DNA from: Syncephalis fuscata
Taxonomy: Eukaryota > Zoopagomycota > Zoopagomycetes > Zoopagales > Piptocephalidaceae
Length of the DNA stretch: 64,000 bases
Direction of reading: 5' to 3'
Assembly (NCBI GenBank): GCA_025786725.1
Contig: JAHLTZ010000032.1
Location: 62,001-126,000, forward strand
Position numbers and translations under genes: made by a program. A model generated the notes under the pieces. The model was given only the letters and a program-made list of their open reading frames with translations. It made no database searches and was not told where the DNA came from. Positions 11,480 through 22,400 of this stretch are shown piece after piece. How positions within the stretch are numbered: the stretch's first letter is position 1; each line of letters opens with the position of its first letter.

Positions 11480-12562
11480 ATGCATTTTCATATTCTCGGT
11501 GCGGGAGCCGTCGGGCTTTGGACGGGCTATCATTTACGCCGTCATGGCCATCGGGTCACATTATTGCTGCGTAGCGATGAAGCTGTGGCTAAATTTCGAC
11601 AGCACAATTTTATTCGCCTTGTTGCGAAGTATGATGGTAGTAATCGTATAGGCGAAGTAATGGGGATTGAAGCTAAAACAGCCACTCACATACACGTGCC
11701 TATAAAGCGATTACTGATAACGACTAAGGCATACCAGACACGCGATGCGTTTGCCAGTGTTTATCCTTGGTTAACAAAACATAGTAATGTTATTTTGTTG
11801 CAGAATGGGATGGGTGTACGAGAGCAGCTTTTAGAACAGTATTATAATCCAACTGCTTCAACGAGTGTAACGGCTGGGTCAGCTGAGCGTCTGAATATGG
11901 AGATGCCACGTTTTGCTCATGGTGTTACATCTATCGGTTGCATGTGTACTGGAATAAATCAAGTAGATTATACAGGTACTGGACAATTTTGTTTTGGGCC
12001 AGCGGTTGATTTTGAAACAGAGCCAAATGATGACGAACTTTACGCTACGCTGTTGGCACTCCATAAGCTGCAATCGGATTCAGCCTACCCAGTACCAATG
12101 GACGCAGCAACCATTCATACCCACATGCTCACAAAACTCACTGTCAATGCTTGTATTAATCCGGTAACGGCACTGCTTGGGTGTTCTAACGGAAAAATAC
12201 ACGAGCAAGTTTGGGGCAAGGACATGTTTACGTCCATCTGCCATGAAATAGCGGGGCTGTTACAGAAGGTGACGGCAGAGCCTCGCTCCAATACACCGTT
12301 TAACTTTCCACCGTTCAATGCAACACAACGCCAAATGTTTGATAGCGAGAAACTAATGCAAACAGTTTTTAAGATCTGCGAACAAACTGCTGGTAATCGA
12401 TCTTCAATGTTGGTTGACGTCGAGTCAGGCCGAAATACCGAAATTGATTTTATTAACGGCTATTTAGTTCGGCTAGGACAGGCATTTTCATGTGCAACTC
12501 CATTAAATAGCTTGCTTTGGCAATTAGTTCACGCGCGTACTTGTTTAGATATTAACAAATAA
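11480..12562 (+). CDS. PAN5: 2-dehydropantoate 2-reductase (ketopantoate reductase)
   Basis: Single-exon, 360 aa. It reduces ketopantoate to pantoate with NADPH in pantothenate/CoA synthesis. The N terminus is a Rossmann fold, HILGAGAVGLW (GxGxxG type). The C-terminal helical domain carries the family signature KLTVNACINPVTALLGCSNG with the catalytic Lys and conserved Asn residues. A late conserved Ser/Glu-containing stretch (TEIDFINGYLV) is also typical. I start at the Met directly before the nucleotide-binding strand; an in-frame upstream Met at 11402 would add 26 residues with three Cys and is less likely. No introns or frame breaks. Confidence 0.93.
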   Translation: MHFHILGAGAVGLWTGYHLRRHGHRVTLLLRSDEAVAKFRQHNFIRLVAKYDGSNRIGEVMGIEAKTATHIHVPIKRLLITTKAYQTRDAFASVYPWLTKHSNVILLQNGMGVREQLLEQYYNPTASTSVTAGSAERLNMEMPRFAHGVTSIGCMCTGINQVDYTGTGQFCFGPAVDFETEPNDDELYATLLALHKLQSDSAYPVPMDAATIHTHMLTKLTVNACINPVTALLGCSNGKIHEQVWGKDMFTSICHEIAGLLQKVTAEPRSNTPFNFPPFNATQRQMFDSEKLMQTVFKICEQTAGNRSSMLVDVESGRNTEIDFINGYLVRLGQAFSCATPLNSLLWQLVHARTCLDINK

Positions 12563-12729
12563 AATCCGCTCATTAACACGCAATAGGGTGTTTAATTAAG
12601 ATAAAACGTGTTTTATTAATTGGAATAATTGTACTCGTGTAATTCAGGCGAAATTACACCATAGGCGAGTGTTTAATATCGTAAACTAGAGTATACAATC
12701 TAGTATGCAGTTTGAAGTCCAGCTTTTGT

Positions 12730-12737
12730 TATAAATA
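12730..12737 (+). promoter_or_regulatory. TATA box of the small secreted protein gene
   Basis: TATAAATA about 110 bases upstream of the ATG at 12849, followed by a CT-rich leader. Position and match fit a core promoter for a strongly expressed small secreted protein. Confidence 0.45.
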
Positions 12738-12848
12738 GCGGTAGTTGCAATCTATTCATTTGTACCAACGTCAGCCAACATTCTAGCCTACAAGTAAATC
12801 ACTTTCTCACTAGTCATCTAACGATTTTCAGCACTTCAATTTTACATC

Positions 12849-13308
12849 ATGGTCACTTACGCCGCCACTATCGCCGCCGCCGTTTTGGCAATTACTGCTA
12901 TCGCCACACCACAAGTATCTGTAGAAGCTGCTGCTGCAGGCCCATCTCCTTGCGCTATCTTTGAACAGAATGCTCCTACAATCACTTTGTTCAAAGTTGC
13001 AAATCAATACGTTTGGTTAAGATCTGACTTCTGGGCACCATCCGCTGATGGCAAAAAGTGCACTCACAACGCAAATATCCACAAGCAGGAATACAAGCAA
13101 GGAAAAATGCCAACCGTGCCTGGTGTTAAGGCTACCGTAGAGTGCTGCTTAGAATTTTTCGGATGCATGCGCATGCCAGGTTCCTCCAGCGTAAGTTATT
13201 AGCAATCATGATTATTTCTAAATACTAATTAGAATTTATTTGTAGCCTAAGCCATGGGGACAGTTTACCATTGCAGACTACAAATGCAACGTTTACGAAA
13301 AATCATAG
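12849..13308 (+). CDS. Small secreted cysteine-containing protein
   Basis: Two exons (12849-13190, 13246-13308) give 134 aa. A classical signal peptide (Ala/Ile-rich, ending near VSVEAAAAG) precedes a mature region of about 105 aa with six cysteines (SPCAIF, KKCTHN, VECCLEFFGCM, YKCNVY), enough for three disulfides. No membrane segment or GPI signal. I do not recognise the family. It stands next to four other small secreted genes on the opposite strand, so it may belong to the same secreted set, but its cysteine pattern differs from theirs. Candidates are an effector, a wall-associated protein or an antimicrobial-type peptide. Confidence 0.75.
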
Positions 13309-14159
13309 ACAATTTAATAAAATATAGCATTTTCTACTTTAACTGGTACCGATATTGATTAGTCGCTAATAATCGACTCACAAACTGACGACTAAGCTTT
13401 TAAGCTCTGGCAATCAATATAGAAGCCACGTTTAATGAGTGACAAATAAACAACAATGCCTTGTGTGTCTTTATTAAACAGTGCCCATTAAGCTATCTTT
13501 TGTATGGTATTTTCCTTTGAACTAATTAGAATATAATAACTATTTCTGCAACATAAATGAATTATTAAATTTAGTTTGTACTTCATTCACGTCTAGCACA
13601 TGTGCTTGAAAATATAAAAAATAAAAAATACGGAGCTTAATAAACGGGGCATTTGAAACACAAATCAAGGGAACATAAAAGTGGCACAGAAATAGGATGG
13701 TGATTGAATAAATTGCTAAAATATTTGCTTGTAAAAGTACTGTTACAAATGGGCTGTATTGACTTAGTTGGAGGGCTGGCGGGGCGACGATCTGAAGCAA
13801 AGTTTGAAATGGGCTGATAGCGTATTCATTAATAATAAAATTCATACAATATTACAATATTATTGTTCATACAAACTGCTTTGATCTACAATACCCATAC
13901 TGATGACAGATCAAGATTTTTAATCAAACTTCAGACCGCATCATCAAATGGTTCCTATCCAAAATCAATCTAATTACTAAAAAAATCTACAGAACTTGGC
14001 GTTAAAATTATCCATCGACTTAGTAGTACTCATTTTAACTAAGCACGATAATTTATATAATAACGATTATGACTATGGTTGATTATACTAAAAAACAATT
14101 TATTACATCGCTAAATATCTTTTGTATAGTAATATCTGTGGGTTAATATGAATAGTTGA
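13309..14159. other. Intergenic, nothing recognised
   Basis: AT-rich with scattered stops in all frames; a 101-codon open frame on the minus strand (13540-13845) has no signal, homology or codon bias to support it. Confidence 0.4.
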
Positions 14160-14411
14160 TTATTTAATGACTCCTTTGCCGTTCATTGCTGTGCCAAAAG
14201 CAGCCCCAACAATGGTTCCTGTTTTGCTATATGGATCTGTGTTGCTATATGGATCTGTGTTGCTTATCGGATTGCTGTAAAGATCCAGATAGGCGTTCGA
14301 TAGCCACTCTGGCCATCCAATTCCAAGTGCAACAACTGGAGCAGCTTCTACATTTTTTGAAAATCCAGCCAAAGCGACAACAGCCAAAAGCATTGAAATA
14401 CGGATATACAT
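14160..14411 (-). CDS. Small secreted protein with internal repeat (83 aa)
   Basis: Start at 14411 gives a clean signal peptide (MYIRISMLLAVVALAGF, cleavage near VEAAP). The mature part has an aromatic segment GWPEWLSNAYLDLYS and a six-residue tandem repeat SNTDPY/SNTDPY, encoded by an 18-nt duplication at about 14221-14256. The tail TIVGAAFGTAM is Gly/Ala-rich. No cysteines. Same strand and spacing (about 1.2 kb) as the three secreted genes that follow, so probably a diverged member of that set. Function unknown. Confidence 0.55.
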   Translation of the reverse strand: MYIRISMLLAVVALAGFSKNVEAAPVVALGIGWPEWLSNAYLDLYSNPISNTDPYSNTDPYSKTGTIVGAAFGTAMNGKGVIK

Positions 14412-14693
14412 CGCGAAAATCTTAGATACCAAACGTGGTGATAACGAGTGTTGATGCAATTGCGTTTAAAGTATAGATGATAGTGAGACTAACTTGGCCG
14501 GCAAGCTAATAAGAGAATATGCGTGATAAAGCTGCGAAGATGGATGAAACGGCTCGATACTAGTAGCGTGGATTAGAAAATGCCTGTGATTTAATACTGA
14601 TTATAAGAGTGGTGCTGCGTTTGAATTGTATGACTAGCGGAGTAAGTGTGGGTGTCGGCTACTTAACTGCAAATCAATGAGGAGTCGCACGTT

Positions 14694-14951
14694 TCAATCA
14701 TCCAGTTTCGGCAACCTGAATACTATTTTCAACAAATTCCTGACTGGTTTATCGCTGTCGGTAGGTGAAGTTTGTAAACTACTCCTAGGTCTATCTTCAT
14801 GAAACGAACTTGGATTTACAGAGTCGCCAATATTAGTTTTGTTCAAGGCTGCCCCATTAAACAATGTTTTAGTCGAAATGCCATAATAATTAGTCTGAGC
14901 ATTTTTACAAAAGAGCGTGTGGTTCATGCCCTGTTTGGGTTTATCTAACAA
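14694..14951 (-). CDS. Hypothetical 85-codon open frame
   Basis: An open frame of 85 residues with protein-like composition (Asn/Ser/Pro-rich middle, basic tail RNLLKIVFRLPKL) lies inside the secreted-protein cluster. There is no signal peptide and no recognised domain. It could be a non-first exon or chance. Confidence 0.2.
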   Translation of the reverse strand: MLDKPKQGMNHTLFCKNAQTNYYGISTKTLFNGAALNKTNIGDSVNPSSFHEDRPRSSLQTSPTDSDKPVRNLLKIVFRLPKLDD

Positions 14952-15308
14952 GGCGATTGAATTAGCAATCGAACATCTCCGTTTTCAAAAATCTAGAAAT
15001 CAAGTTCTGAGTTTAGTCTCTAGCTATGTTAGTACTTTACAAATTCCGGTTATTCACCAAACTGGCACAGCAACTAAAATAGAATAAAAAGAAAGGCTAG
15101 AATTTTTTATTTTTTATTATTGGATGGTTATTTATAAAATCGTTATTTCTTAGCAATATTTATAGATAAGTAGCTGTGGTGTTCAATATTCATCATACAT
15201 GATGCCTAATATGAGTCTTTGATGACCAAAAAAAACTAAGTAGATTTTGCTTCTCAGCTTCTTAGCAAGCATGGCTGTTTCTGTAGTATTAGTATACGTT
15301 TACAGATT

Positions 15309-15569
15309 TCATTCAGCTACGGCGGATGGATCGTTTGATAAAGTAATTCCAAACGATACTCCACCCCATGAACTACTTTGAGAGGAGCAAAAATAAATAC
15401 AGGAAGTACTCCATGAATCATCGCTCCAGTTAATCCAATTTTGAAAGAAAGAACGTCTTGAAAGTCGTTTAGTATAGCTATCAGCGCTTCTTTCTACTGG
15501 AGCAGCCGATGCATTGGTGATAAGAATTGCAATAATTAAGACTATAAGTGGGTAGATGAAGAGACGCAT
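15309..15569 (-). CDS. Small secreted peptide precursor, FF-W-C..C family member 1
   Basis: 86 aa. Signal peptide in residues 1-22 (hydrophobic core LIVLIIAILI, cleavage near ASAAP), then an acidic/polar pro-region and the dibasic RLSRR at residues 35-39. The presumed mature peptide begins SFFQNWINW (40-48) and has two cysteines three residues apart (CIYFC, 57-61), ending in a Ser/Gly/Trp tail (SSSWGGVSFGITLS). The dibasic site falls at the same residue number as in the gene at 16927 and is followed by the same FF...W pattern, so they are paralogues. Kex2-type processing to a secreted peptide is an inference. Confidence 0.7.
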   Translation of the reverse strand: MRLFIYPLIVLIIAILITNASAAPVERSADSYTKRLSRRSFFQNWINWSDDSWSTSCIYFCSSQSSSWGGVSFGITLSNDPSAVAE

Positions 15570-16926
15570 AATGCCAAATTATATTATAGCAGTATCGCAG
15601 TTTAGATGCAGATTAACTGTGATATAGGCTAATGATAAGGAAATAGCGGCTAAGCCATAAATGTGTTTACGCGTGTTTAGAGAGTAAAATGGCTGATCGT
15701 AAAAAGTGAATAATGATGATTAATGGCAGACACAACCCTGATCTTTTATAGATCGTCGTCATAGTCAATGAATTAAAACATAGTGTTAGCGAGAAAATGG
15801 CTAAGGTAAAAACACGTCCTATGGCTCGGTTTACTCGTTAAAATAGTCGCTATACGTCAACCAATAGACTGGCCACTGCTTATATTGGCCTTAAATTCCG
15901 CCTTATTTCCAATACATAGCTATTTTTAAGAAAACACACACACAGTATATAACCAATATTCGGCCTATTCTCTAAAAATTAAGTTGCTTAAGAAGATTCC
16001 AACTGTACAACAGGCAGTAAACTATCCATGCGGCATTTGCAATTGCCTAACCATTTACCGGGATCACAGGCATGAACAATAAGCGATAGTTGATTTGAGA
16101 AACCATACTAGATTTTGTGGTGATCGCTAGTAAATCAAATACTTTTCTGTTGCTTTTTTATTTTTGTGTATTATTTTGTAATTTATCAACATAGCACACT
16201 TGCAGCTAATTTATAAACGCAAATGATTTGGCAATAAAAGTATTGTTTTAGAAACAATTAACATGGCGGCTGGTATTGAATATATTTAGCATATCACTCA
16301 TTGCCTTTCATCATCTTAGCTTTTCATCATTACAGTAAAATCTTTAATAAAACTAGCATGTGCCAAACATGGCGTTTCAATAACTACAATCAAAGAGCAT
16401 AGATAATTATTTTTGGCTTGTTGCTTAAACAATTATGTAGATAATCGTTTTCTTTTTTAAGCACAGGCTAAATCTTTGTAAAATAATTATACAAAATAAT
16501 TGCTATTATTCAAATATAGAGTACAACAAATTTATGGATTTATCCAAAAACACTAGATAAACTGCTATCCATGCCAAAAAACAATATTAGATATGGCATC
16601 AAATTGTGTGTGCTTACAAAAAGTAGTGAGTTGTTTACTGAAGTGCGTTAGATAAAAGACGTTAGCTTGATATGGGTGTAAATTGTAGCTATAGCATAGC
16701 TATTACTTCAAATTTAATTAACATAAATAAAGGTGAAGATGTTAGAATATTAACTAGTTTAGAACAATAAGCAATATTTGAATGATAAGTCGCCAATGAA
16801 TAACAATTATAATTTGAAATTTTGTTTTAAATAATTAATTTAATCTTCGGCAAGTATATTAAATAATGAACTCTTGTTTACTTATTTATTAAAACGTTAC
16901 TAAATAAATAAACAATAATAGATGCA
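15570..16926. other. Intergenic, nothing recognised
   Basis: 1.36 kb of AT-rich sequence without a supported gene or repeat; presumably carries the promoter of the minus-strand secreted gene at 15309-15569. Confidence 0.4.
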
Positions 16927-17229
16927 TTAGTGCTTATTATTAGATAGTTTGGTATTAGTTGACTTGGGCGGCATTAGTTTGTCTTGCATCACCATTTTCG
17001 AAGGTGCGTAGAAAAAGCTCAGTGGTCCGGATGAACCAGATCCGTTTCTGGAGCAGAAAAAGACACAGGAGTTGTTGGGTGAATTCCATAATCTAAATCT
17101 GTCAAAAAAACCACGCTTTGACAAGGCGGTGCTGCTGTTATAATCATCGCTTGCCACAGGCATAGCTGATACACTTGCAGCCGAGGCTGCAATAAGTAGC
17201 GCAAATACGGCAAAGCTTGACAGCTGCAT
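16927..17229 (-). CDS. Small secreted peptide precursor, FF-W-C..C family member 2
   Basis: 100 aa. Signal peptide MQLSSFAVFALLIAASAASV with cleavage near VSAMP. A short pro-region follows, ending in KR at residues 38-39, then GFFDRFRLW (40-48) and CVFFC (55-59), then a Gly/Ser stretch and LSFFYAPSK. Position of the dibasic site, FF at 41-42 and Trp at 48 are the same as in the 15309 gene. The basic C-terminal extension after APSK is unique to this copy. Likely a processed secreted peptide or effector; no known family recognised. Confidence 0.72.
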   Translation of the reverse strand: MQLSSFAVFALLIAASAASVSAMPVASDDYNSSTALSKRGFFDRFRLWNSPNNSCVFFCSRNGSGSSGPLSFFYAPSKMVMQDKLMPPKSTNTKLSNNKH

Positions 17230-18096
17230 GTTGCTTAAGATACGTGTGCTAGATTAGTGAGTGCTGGGTAAAGTGTCGTAGCAAAAAAGCATTAAAGGCT
17301 AATTGGTCGTATTCAATACAGTCAAGACAGTTAGCGATACAAACAATTGATTAAGGGGCGTGAGAGAAGTGTAAAGAGGATTAAATGCATTTTAAACAGT
17401 TGACTTTTAAACTAAAAGCTCCACTGGTTATAAGATAAAAATATACATTATTTCCATGGAAAGGGATTTGTGAAATATAGAAATTTCTACTATTGAAGCG
17501 TGGTGACCATGTGTTTGTGAGCGACAGCAAGCTAATTTAGTCATTAGTGCACTGACCTTAATGAATTAGTCATATATCAGTGGTAAATAAATAAACCGGT
17601 CATCGGTAACGGAAAAACATTTGCAAATCATCCTTACTATAGTTGCATCAAATTGTTGACTGTGATAAGTCCTATGCGTTTGAGCAAATATCCGTTTGCT
17701 ATTTATTAACGGAATAGTATATATATCAAATAAATACCGCAAACTGACTTTCATTACCAGTATCATATTGCTGCTAACATCTCGATAGCAGTTTGTATGA
17801 GTTGAATATACTATTATTAACAATATACGATTCTCTAGCTCATTGCATAAATTTATTTTAGAAATAAGGCCTAATTAGTTACTCGGTTTTAGGGTCTAGG
17901 CACGGACTGACATTGAGTTTGTTCAGTATCACACTGTGTACAAATTTGCCGCTGACTGACCGTACACATAGGCGAGCATACAGATTATACAGATATAAGA
18001 AATTATACAAATGTAATAGAGAGAGAATAAATGGCTTTATTACTGGTTATTTTAACAAAGTAGCACACGGGTATCACGGGGTGTAAACACGTTAAA
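17230..18096. other. Intergenic, nothing recognised
   Basis: AT-rich; an 85-codon open frame (17566-17823, minus) lacks a convincing ATG start and is not called. Confidence 0.35.
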
Positions 18097-18342
18097 CTAT
18101 TTGTCGGCCTTTTTGTCCTTAGACTTTACGCTGATGGAAAAAGCACTACTTCCCCATGAGCCACTGGACTTTTGATCCAGTGTACTTTTGTAGGGCGTTG
18201 AAGTCCACCAAGGTAAGCTCCAAAAGTCGTATCCAGAAACAGCGGCATCATCATGCTTTGATAGCGCCGGAAGGCCATGTACTGCTCCACCAATACTGCT
18301 TAGCGCCGCAAGCAGAGTTATAATGGTAATTGAGGGACGCAT
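18097..18342 (-). CDS. Small secreted protein, Trp-rich relative without cysteines
   Basis: 81 aa from the Met at 18342. Signal peptide MRPSITIITLLAALSSIGGA, cleavage near VHGLP. The mature part has the aromatic core YDFWSLPWW at 38-46, in the same place as the FF...W core of its neighbours, and a tail SSGSWGSSAFSISVKSK similar to SSSWGGVSFGITLS of the 15309 gene. The cysteine pair and the dibasic site are missing. Lys-rich C terminus. Probably a diverged paralogue in the same tandem array. Confidence 0.65.
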   Translation of the reverse strand: MRPSITIITLLAALSSIGGAVHGLPALSKHDDAAVSGYDFWSLPWWTSTPYKSTLDQKSSGSWGSSAFSISVKSKDKKADK

Positions 18343-21300
18343 CGTTATATGAATTAGTAAGTGGATGAACGAATGATCAGTGCAGATGTAGTGTGCGATC
18401 CAGCGCAGCAATGATATACGTTAGTGATGTAAGAGTTTGGTAAGTACCGATAGCGTTGGTAAGCAAGCGTATGTAGACGAAATAGCGTAGTGGAAAGAAA
18501 TCGTTGGTTAAAGTAGACGGTAAGCAAGAATCGGCAGCTTTAATTTAAATTGATGCTTAAAAAGTATCAAAAACATGTGTTATTAATTCAGTGCAGTTCC
18601 CCGAATATTTGTTGTTAGAGAATTGGAGACATACGGAGTATCGGTGGAACATAAAAGCTAGAATATTGTTTCAAACAGCTTGACCATTCTATTTGATGAG
18701 ATGACGGGTACATTTTGATTTGCCTTTCTTGGCCAAATAGCGTAAATGCATCTCTCCTCTAATATTGTGTCAGCAGTATTTAGTACATAGCTGAGTGTTT
18801 TTATTGTACCGAATAAGAATGATTGAGGGATATAAATCATTCTAAATCATCAGTGTGTTTTATAGTAAGGCTCGACTAATGGCTTTAGCAGATCAAAAAT
18901 CACTCTATTAGCATATCCAACATAAACCATACCATTATTTGATGAATCATTCTGATGTCAAACCAAACAGCCATTGGCATCGCTGCTGTACTTATTGCTA
19001 TCCCGTTTTTTAGAATATTCACACACTACATTTGATTACGTTAGTAATATACTCGCGTTATCTATTTTAGCAATAATATTAATAGTCCATTTAGTTGTCT
19101 TATTCATTTCTATTGTTGCTATTGTATTAATATTAAACAGCTCATTAGACTTTTAGTGTAACATAATGGTAAATGACTATATTTAATAACATCTGCGTAA
19201 TTGAGGTATATATTCGTTCCATTAAAGAGGGGGTCAACTAGCAAGTTTTGTTTAATCATCACATTTATTGTTGTTTGAGGGACAAATGACTAAATTTAAT
19301 AACATGTTATTTATTGAACATGATGGTGAATGGCGAGTGATGTCAATCATTAAAATACTCATCATTATAGATTTATTGTCCAGTATGCATATATCCTTTA
19401 TTCACATAAATCATTTAACAATATAGTAGACACAATATATTAATAAGCTGTTTGTTTATTGCTAATTGCATTTTTTGACTAGTTCAAATCTTTGCACGCA
19501 TTCAGTCATATACATTATAGCTTCGTTATTGTTATTATATAACTTTTGTCCATTCTGTCCTATATCATTCTATGTTTTATCAAAAATACTTTTTGTTAAA
19601 AGTTGTTTTTTTTGTTATTGTCTATACTCTTTGTAAATTACAATTTAGTTTCCTTAGTTGGATACACATACACTATACTTTATCACAAATATTCATACAC
19701 TTTCTTTGATTATCATTTACTTTATATCATTTTACTGATTTGAAACTATGTATTTTGCATTAATAGAAATAAAATCAAAATAATATAGTGTTGAGTATAT
19801 GATACTTAGATTGAGCCATATATCTGGTATTAATAATATTATAATACAATAACTTGCCTTTGACATTTAAAATAACATCAGTTTTATAAAAATTGCTGTT
19901 TATTCCAAATACACAAGCAAAGAACAATGCACTTCTATTTCATTACAAAAATGTGCGCTATATTAGAACGACATGCATCAGCTTCATTAATAATTTATAA
20001 ATACACAAGTCCGTTTAGTTTAATCGTATGTTTTATACTACTCTCAGCATCATAAAAACATATTAAAAGTTGTAATAGATGGCATATATAAGCCAATATG
20101 CATTAATAATTATATTTTACAAATGCTTGCTTTAATATCCGACGCAATATATCAAACAAATACAACAAATTTTTATAACTACCGTTTTAAATAGCATAAT
20201 CTACTAATTTAATGACTAAAAGTAAAAAGAATAATCAATAGATTTATTTTAGTTTGAACATTGCCGAAATCATACAATGATAAAATTGAAACATTAATGA
20301 TAACTATTGTTGAAATATTTAAAGCATCAAAGAGGGCTGTAGCAACTAGTGAGCTATTTTGATGTTAATTAACGTGCAACTCACATTCTGTACAATCCCC
20401 ACTTGATAAGGTAAAATAGCTTTCTGCTACTGGAATAAATCCATTTCAATGTGCTACGGATAATTGTAGTCAAGCACTTTAGTAACTTGGCTTTTCTTTG
20501 TTTCAATATTTCTGTGTTTCTTCCTTTAAGCACTAAATAGTATATACTTGTTATTTAATTATTTCTATACGCATACACAAATTCACAACATTTCAAGCTA
20601 CAACAAATTAATTTAACATCAGGCAACGCCTCTTCTCGGGCACGCTTTAAATTTTGACGTGGGACAAACAAGAAAAATACATGCCAGTTGATTGCCAGTT
20701 TTTAAAATCGGCAAACAATGGCAAATTCTACTATAACTCATACCAAGTTCCATGGCCACTTGCTCATGCATGCTTAGTCAATTGATATGAGCTGGTGAAT
20801 TCACACATTGGCGCATTGTTTAATTTTTCCATAGCAAGACCGGTAACAATTATGTATTTGCTAGCTATAACCTCAACAATAATGCTTTTGTCAAATTTAC
20901 AAACATGCCATTCCTTGTATCAGTTACTTACTGTTTTAAAATCACAAACAATTCAACAGCCAGCGTCGTTTTCAACAAGATTAACAAAGTAATTGATGGA
21001 GTAAGTATTTCGGTGCAATTATTTATCTCTTGCCATTGTTGCAAGTGGGGCAAAACGCAATTGAATTGTTAAAATAAGTAAATAAGAATTGCATATTTAA
21101 TAATTAAAAGCTAAATAAAGTTTATTATGCACTAAATATTATTTCCTTTACTAGTTAAAGACAACGTTTGCAAATGTTAATATTTTACAAAGTAATATTA
21201 AAAATGACTATTTACAATACTATATACAAATACTTCAAACAACATGTTAATAATACAAAATAACTTACTAAATTAATACTTATATTGTTTTATTATGATT

Positions 21301-21406
21301 CATGTAATGTACTATTAAGCCTAGTCATTGCAAATACAAGGTGGTTCATACAGATGTTATTTAGTCATAGTGTAATATATGGCTTGATCAAAATAATAAA
21401 AACAGC
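18343..21406. other. Gene-poor AT-rich stretch
   Basis: Three kilobases with no supported gene. It holds repeat-like segments at about 19160-19210 and 19284-19445 and a T-rich tract near 19600. A short open frame beginning with the ATG at about 20849 (46 codons, hydrophobic start) is not supported further. Confidence 0.4.
19284..19445 (+). repeat. Dispersed repeat R2, copy 1
   Basis: Matches 33950-34113: both have AAATTTAATAACAT or ATATTTAATAACAT, then ATTGAACATGATG, a GATTTATTGTCCAGTATGCA or GATTTGTTATCCAGTATGCA block, TATATCC, and CAATATACTAGACAC or a close variant. No coding potential or terminal repeats seen. Confidence 0.6.
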
Positions 21407-22400
21407 TTAACGCATTACTTCAGACTTTGCAGTAACAATCTGAGACAAATTAAGAATATTATCGGTTTTTGGGCGATGGTTAAACTTTGCAGTTTTACCA
21501 AATTTTTGGCAATGGTTGATTAATATTGTTGTGACGACCACACTAACTATGTATAAGCTACATATATAAGTAGTTAACCATTATCACTTACCTATCTATA
21601 ACAAAAAATGTATCAGCATTGACTTTATGCGCATATACAATAACAAAAATGGAACAAATAATGTTGCATGACGTGGCCAAAAGCATTGTTTGTATTCCAT
21701 CGCGCGCTAGCTGTTTCCATGCTTCCGATCCAAATAGGCGATACTGCTTTAGGGCGATGTAACAAAAGATGGCCGAGAATAATACGTTGATTGGCACATT
21801 AATTACAAACCAATACCAAAGAATAAACTGAGGATAAAAAACTAAACAAGCAATCTTTTCTTCTAAGGTGGAGAAGCTAAGGTATATTAGAAGAAAAGGA
21901 AACGCGAGTTGTGATATCATTATTGGGATACTAATATACAATATCCATTTTTGTCGACAAAGTACTAAATAAACCTTCTGAAGAAGTATCAAACCATTGC
22001 CAACCATTGCAAATGATATGTTGAATGTAAGAATCCATATCATAATCCGACAATTAATGGGAGAGTCGACGTACATCGATATAACCGCCAGAATGATCAG
22101 GCTACTTAAAACGGAAGGAAGGAAACAACACCACGACACTATGCTGCGAGGCCGTGATATAACCATTCTACTGGCAATGATAAGGTTGCGACTAAATATA
22201 CAAAACATTATAATGTGTACTACAATCAGGATTTGTACACCAAGCAGTCGAAGACGTTGGCTAGCAATGTCGCCGGTGGCTTCTATAAAGAAATCAAATA
22301 TGCTCTTTTCGCCAAGCGGATGAAGGCGGGCACCCCATTGCTTTATATCGCTATTCATCCACTCATTGTAGTCTGAGCTGGTATAGTTAATGAATGGCAT
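21407..22400 (-). CDS. Seven-transmembrane receptor-like protein (family 2)
   Basis: Two exons (21592-22400, 21407-21542) give 314 aa. Seven hydrophobic segments are visible, beginning at LLGVQILIVVHIIMFCIF, IVSWCCFLPSVLSSLIILAV, IMIWILTFNISFAMVGNGL, WILYISIPIMISQLAFPFLL, FVINVPINVLFSAIFCYIAL, MLLATSCNIICSIFVIVYAH and the segment after DTFFVID. An extracellular N terminus and a short tail with RPKTD follow. A paralogue at 49141 shares the intron position after the seventh-helix Ile-Asp, SWCCFLPS/AWCCLMPA after helix 1, and RPKTD in the tail. I do not recognise a named receptor family; topology fits a GPCR-like receptor. Start chosen at MPFINYTSS to give a short soluble N terminus like the paralogue. 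Confidence 0.72.

Noticed and set aside
13540-13845. 101-codon open frame on the minus strand
   Set aside because: No homology, no signal peptide, AT-driven composition; chance open frame.
17566-17823. 85-codon open frame on the minus strand in the secreted cluster
   Set aside because: It begins with TTG, not ATG, and has no signal peptide or family motif.
18974-19156. Hydrophobic 60-codon open frame that looks like a membrane peptide
   Set aside because: It begins with TTG; T-rich intergenic DNA gives Leu/Ile-rich frames by chance, and it borders repeat R2.
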